A stretch of DNA of 18,361 nt from a bacterium (GTDB lineage Bacteria > Bacteroidota > Bacteroidia > Bacteroidales > Bacteroidaceae), in the NCBI GenBank assembly GCA_004559785.1, contig SFXD01000044.1, positions 1 to 18,361 of the forward strand, given 5' to 3'. This document shows positions 15,801-18,361 of this stretch, piece after piece (position 1 is the stretch's first letter; each line of letters starts with the position of its first letter). The translations under genes and the position numbers were made by a program. A model generated the notes under the pieces. The model did no database searches. It had not been told where the DNA came from and saw only the letters and a list, made by a program, of their open reading frames with translations.

Positions 15801-17054
15801 ATGAAGGAAACATTGGTAAGACAAGCTTATGAGGTGGCAAAACAGCGATATGCTGAGTATGGAGTTGATACGGAATCCGTACTTCGACAGTTGCAGGACT
15901 TCCACCTGAGTCTGCATTGTTGGCAGGCAGACGACGTGCATGGATTCGAGGTACAGGCCGGAGCCATGAGCGGAGGAATACAGAGTACGGGCGACTTCCC
16001 TGGTGCAGCACGTAACATAGACGAACTAAGGCAGGACATCCTTAAGGCAAAGAGCCTGATACCAGGCAACCATAGGCTTAACCTGCATGAGATTTACGGT
16101 GACTTTCAGGGCAAGGTGGTAGATCGCGACGAAGTCACGGTGGAGTATTTCCAGAGCTGGATAGAGTGGGCAAGGGAGAACGACACTAAGCTCGACTTCA
16201 ACAGCAGCAGCTTCTCACACCCCAAGAGCGGCAGCCTTTCCCTTGCCAATCCCGATGAGGGAATACGCGGATTCTGGGTGGAACATACGAAAAGGTGCCG
16301 CGAGATTGCCAACGCCATGGGTGAGGCGCAGGGCGACCCATGCATCATGAACCTCTGGGTACATGATGGATGCAAGGACCAGAGCGTCAACCACATGCTC
16401 TACCGGCACCTCCTCAAGGAGTCGCTCGACGAGATCTTCGCCAAGGAACAGCCCATGATGAAGGACTGCATCGAAGGCAAGGTGTTCGGCATAGGACTGG
16501 AGAGCTTCACCGTGGGCAGCCACGATTTCTACACCGCATACGCAGCCAAGAACAACAAGATTGTCACCATAGACACCGGACACTACCATCCCACGGAGGT
16601 TCCCGGGGACAAGGTGAGCGCATTGCTCGAGTTCATTCCCGAATTGATGCTGCACGTGAGCCGCCCGATACGATGGGACAGCGACCACGTGACCATCATG
16701 GACGACCCTACGCAGGATCTCTTCTTAGAAATAGTAAGGGCAGGGGCTCTCGACAGGGTACACTATGGACTCGACTTCTTCGATGGCAGCATAAACCGTA
16801 TCGGAGCCTACGTCATTGGTTCGCGCAGTGCACAGAAGTGCATGCTTAGGGCTTTGCTCGAACCGAGGGAACTCATCTCGCGCGCAGAGCTGGCAGGGGA
16901 AGGATATAAGGTGCTTGCACTCATCGAGGAGCAGAAGGCCATGCCTTGGCAGGCTGTATACGATGAATTCTGCCTACGCAACGACGTACCGGTGGGCGTG
17001 GATTTCACCAAGGAGATTGATGCCTACGAGGCGGAAGTCACCAGCAAGAGGTAA
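15801..17054 (+). CDS. rhaA: L-rhamnose isomerase
   Basis: This 417-residue cytoplasmic enzyme interconverts L-rhamnose and L-rhamnulose and needs divalent metal. Length matches E. coli RhaA (419). Diagnostic stretches are HLSLHCWQADDVHGFE near the N-terminus, SFTVGSHDFYTAYAAKNNKI, IDTGHYHPTE with Asp258 and His261, and RWDSDHV with Asp293, Asp295 and His296, which contain the metal-binding residues of the family. The ATG at 15801 gives the expected start. The gene is called rhaI in Bacteroides. It sits between rhaB and rhaT with gaps of 135 and 116 nt, wide for an operon, each holding a predicted hairpin. Confidence 0.96.
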   Translation: MKETLVRQAYEVAKQRYAEYGVDTESVLRQLQDFHLSLHCWQADDVHGFEVQAGAMSGGIQSTGDFPGAARNIDELRQDILKAKSLIPGNHRLNLHEIYGDFQGKVVDRDEVTVEYFQSWIEWARENDTKLDFNSSSFSHPKSGSLSLANPDEGIRGFWVEHTKRCREIANAMGEAQGDPCIMNLWVHDGCKDQSVNHMLYRHLLKESLDEIFAKEQPMMKDCIEGKVFGIGLESFTVGSHDFYTAYAAKNNKIVTIDTGHYHPTEVPGDKVSALLEFIPELMLHVSRPIRWDSDHVTIMDDPTQDLFLEIVRAGALDRVHYGLDFFDGSINRIGAYVIGSRSAQKCMLRALLEPRELISRAELAGEGYKVLALIEEQKAMPWQAVYDEFCLRNDVPVGVDFTKEIDAYEAEVTSKR

Positions 17055-17080
17055 AGTGGAAGAAGATGCAGTTGGACGCA

Positions 17081-17119
17081 CGCCCCATACTTGCCCGGTC
17101 GGGCATGGGGCGATGCCCC
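17081..17119 (+). promoter_or_regulatory. mutually exclusive hairpins between rhaA and rhaT
   Basis: CGCCCCAT (17081-17088) pairs with ATGGGGCG (17105-17112), and inside it GCCC (17093-17096) pairs with GGGC (17101-17104), with a 4-nt bulge. The same G tract can instead pair downstream: GGGGC (17107-17111) with GCCCC (17115-17119), or GGGCAT (17101-17106) with ATGCCC (17113-17118). No T run follows. It may adjust rhaT expression relative to rhaA, by processing or by a structural switch. Confidence 0.5.
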
Positions 17120-17170
17120 GCCTAATGAACATAGTTTGACAAGGACAATTAATCAAGCACATATATTTGT

Positions 17171-18178
17171 ATGGAGATAGTAATAGGACTTCTGATAATA
17201 GCTGCTGGCGCATTCTGCCAGTCGAGCAGCTACGTTCCAATCAACAAGGTCAAGTCTTGGAGCTGGGAGAGTTTCTGGATCGTGCAGGGCACGTTTGCTT
17301 GGCTCGTGCTACCCCTGATTGGTGCCCAGTTGGCGGTTCCCGAGGGACATGGGCTTTTCGAACTAATCTGCATGAGTCCCAAGGATGCTGCAATGACTAT
17401 GATGTATGGTGCCCTGTGGGGCGTTGGAGGATTGACGTTCGGACTTAGCATGAGATACTTGGGAGTTGCATTGGGGCAGAGCATCGCTCTGGGAACCTGC
17501 GCCGGATTGGGTACGATACTGGCTCCCGTCTTCACTGGACGCATGTCAGAACTAACTACCAGCGTCGTGATTGGAGTCATCGTTACCTTGGTGGGAATAG
17601 CCGTCATAGGTGTGGCAGGAAGCATGAAGAGCAGCCTGCTTAGCGAGGAAGAGAAAAGGGAAGCCGTCAAGGACTTCAATTTCGGCAAGGGCATTACCGT
17701 TGCGCTCCTGGCAGGGTTCATGAGCGCATGCTTCAACATCGGACTGGCTGCCGGAAGCGAGTTGCGATTCGAAGGGGTGAACGAGATGTATGCCACCCTG
17801 CCTGCCACCTTCCTCGTCACTCTCGGAGGCTTCTGCACCAATGCCGTCTATTGCTTCTATCAGAACAGCAAGAACAATACATGGTCCGACTATGGCAAGC
17901 GTAACGTGTGGGGCAACAACCTTCTTTTCTGCCTGCTGGCAGGAGCCTTGTGGTACAGCCAGTTCTTCGGACTGAGTCTCGGAAAGGGATTCCTCACTTC
18001 GAGTCCTTCCCTCACGACATACGCATTCTGCATATTGATGGCTCTGAACGTGACATTCAGCAATCTATGGGGCATAATACTCAAGGAATGGAAGGGATGT
18101 AAGCCAAGCACCATAGCCGTCTTGGTTCTTGGGCTTGCAGTTCTCATACTGAGTTCGTTCTTGCCTGAACTGATTTAA
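17171..18178 (+). CDS. rhaT: L-rhamnose/proton symporter
   Basis: This 335-residue inner-membrane permease of the RhaT family (drug/metabolite transporter superfamily) imports L-rhamnose with protons. It is hydrophobic throughout, with about ten membrane segments, beginning MEIVIGLLIIAAGAFCQSSSY, continuing with GALWGVGGLTFGLSMRYLGVALGQS, and ending ALNVTFSNLWGIILKEWKG followed by a last helix. Length is close to E. coli RhaT (344). The start at 17171 gives the family N-terminus; a TATATTTG box (17162-17169) ends one base before it and so is unlikely to be its promoter. The gene is called rhaP in Bacteroides. An inverted-repeat element begins 4 bp after its stop codon. Confidence 0.95.
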   Translation: MEIVIGLLIIAAGAFCQSSSYVPINKVKSWSWESFWIVQGTFAWLVLPLIGAQLAVPEGHGLFELICMSPKDAAMTMMYGALWGVGGLTFGLSMRYLGVALGQSIALGTCAGLGTILAPVFTGRMSELTTSVVIGVIVTLVGIAVIGVAGSMKSSLLSEEEKREAVKDFNFGKGITVALLAGFMSACFNIGLAAGSELRFEGVNEMYATLPATFLVTLGGFCTNAVYCFYQNSKNNTWSDYGKRNVWGNNLLFCLLAGALWYSQFFGLSLGKGFLTSSPSLTTYAFCILMALNVTFSNLWGIILKEWKGCKPSTIAVLVLGLAVLILSSFLPELI

Positions 18179-18182
18179 GGGA

Positions 18183-18361
18183 TGTTCTATAAATTCGAGA
18201 ATCGCAGCCAGTCCTGCAAATTTCATTTCCGGTCACTATGCAGAGCCTTCACGCCATCTTCGTGGTTTTAATTCAGTTACGATGCCCGCATCGCTCCTTC
18301 ATTAAAGCCATGAATCTGACATAAAGTATTCTGCAAGTGTCTCGGTCGAATTTATAGAACA
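18183..18361. mobile_element. MITE-like element with perfect 16-bp terminal inverted repeats
   Basis: TGTTCTATAAATTCGA (18183-18198) is the exact reverse complement of TCGAATTTATAGAACA (18346-18361), bounding 179 bp. The inside has no credible gene but holds a 6-bp-arm palindrome CGATGCCCGCATCG (18280-18293) and a small CACG/CGTG hairpin followed by TTTT near 18250-18270. Size and structure fit a non-autonomous transposable element. The right end coincides with the window edge, so a target-site duplication cannot be checked, and the repeat could also belong to a larger structure. Confidence 0.6.

Noticed and set aside
17162..17169. TATATTTG as a -7 element for rhaT
   Set aside because: It ends one base before the ATG, and the nearest TTTG is 23 nt away, so it could not give a transcript containing this start.

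Overview
The window looks like a chromosomal segment from a Bacteroidales bacterium, most likely Prevotella/Segatella or a close relative. Evidence: five good matches to the Bacteroidota sigma-ABfr promoter (TTTG, about 19-21 nt, TAnnTTTG), little obvious Shine-Dalgarno sequence, a BspA-type surface protein, and a rhamnose gene order (kinase-isomerase-permease) matching the start of the Bacteroides rha operon. No tRNA, rRNA, CRISPR array or intact transposase gene was found.

Layout. 1-488: mostly non-coding, G-rich on the + strand, ending in a strong hairpin that probably terminates the bspA-like gene. 489-3827 (-): a large secreted BspA-type leucine-rich-repeat protein with two cohesin-like domains around a dockerin-like module. 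4021-5645 (-): a two-gene operon coupled by an ATGA overlap, a CDP-alcohol phosphatidyltransferase followed by an IspD-like cytidylyltransferase. 5842-8847 (+): pflB and pflA (pyruvate formate-lyase and its activating enzyme), divergent from that operon. 8923-11588 (+): a secreted six-hairpin glycoside hydrolase and a small putative lipoprotein. 11589-12755: an accessory-looking stretch with a strong hairpin, an array of about 22-23 bp palindromic repeats, the 3' remnant of a DUF4143-type ATPase gene, and a short GAGGAGGCATT direct repeat. 12756-13895 (-): a secreted protein, possibly a beta-propeller, divergent from the rha operon. 14163-18178 (+): rhaB, rhaA and rhaT. 18183-18361: a 179 bp element bounded by perfect 16 bp inverted repeats, MITE-like, starting 4 bp after the rhaT stop and ending at the window edge.

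How the genes work together. RhaT would import L-rhamnose, RhaA isomerise it to L-rhamnulose and RhaB phosphorylate it. The aldolase, the lactaldehyde-processing enzyme and the AraC-type regulator expected next to these genes in Bacteroides are not in the window; the inverted-repeat element lies where the next gene would be expected. PflB/PflA turn pyruvate into acetyl-CoA and formate anaerobically. The six-hairpin hydrolase and the BspA protein fit a gut or oral glycan-using commensal, but their substrates cannot be read from the sequence. The least ordinary parts are the IspD-like/CDP-alcohol transferase pair, the palindromic repeat array, the terminal inverted-repeat element and the alternative hairpins between rhaA and rhaT.
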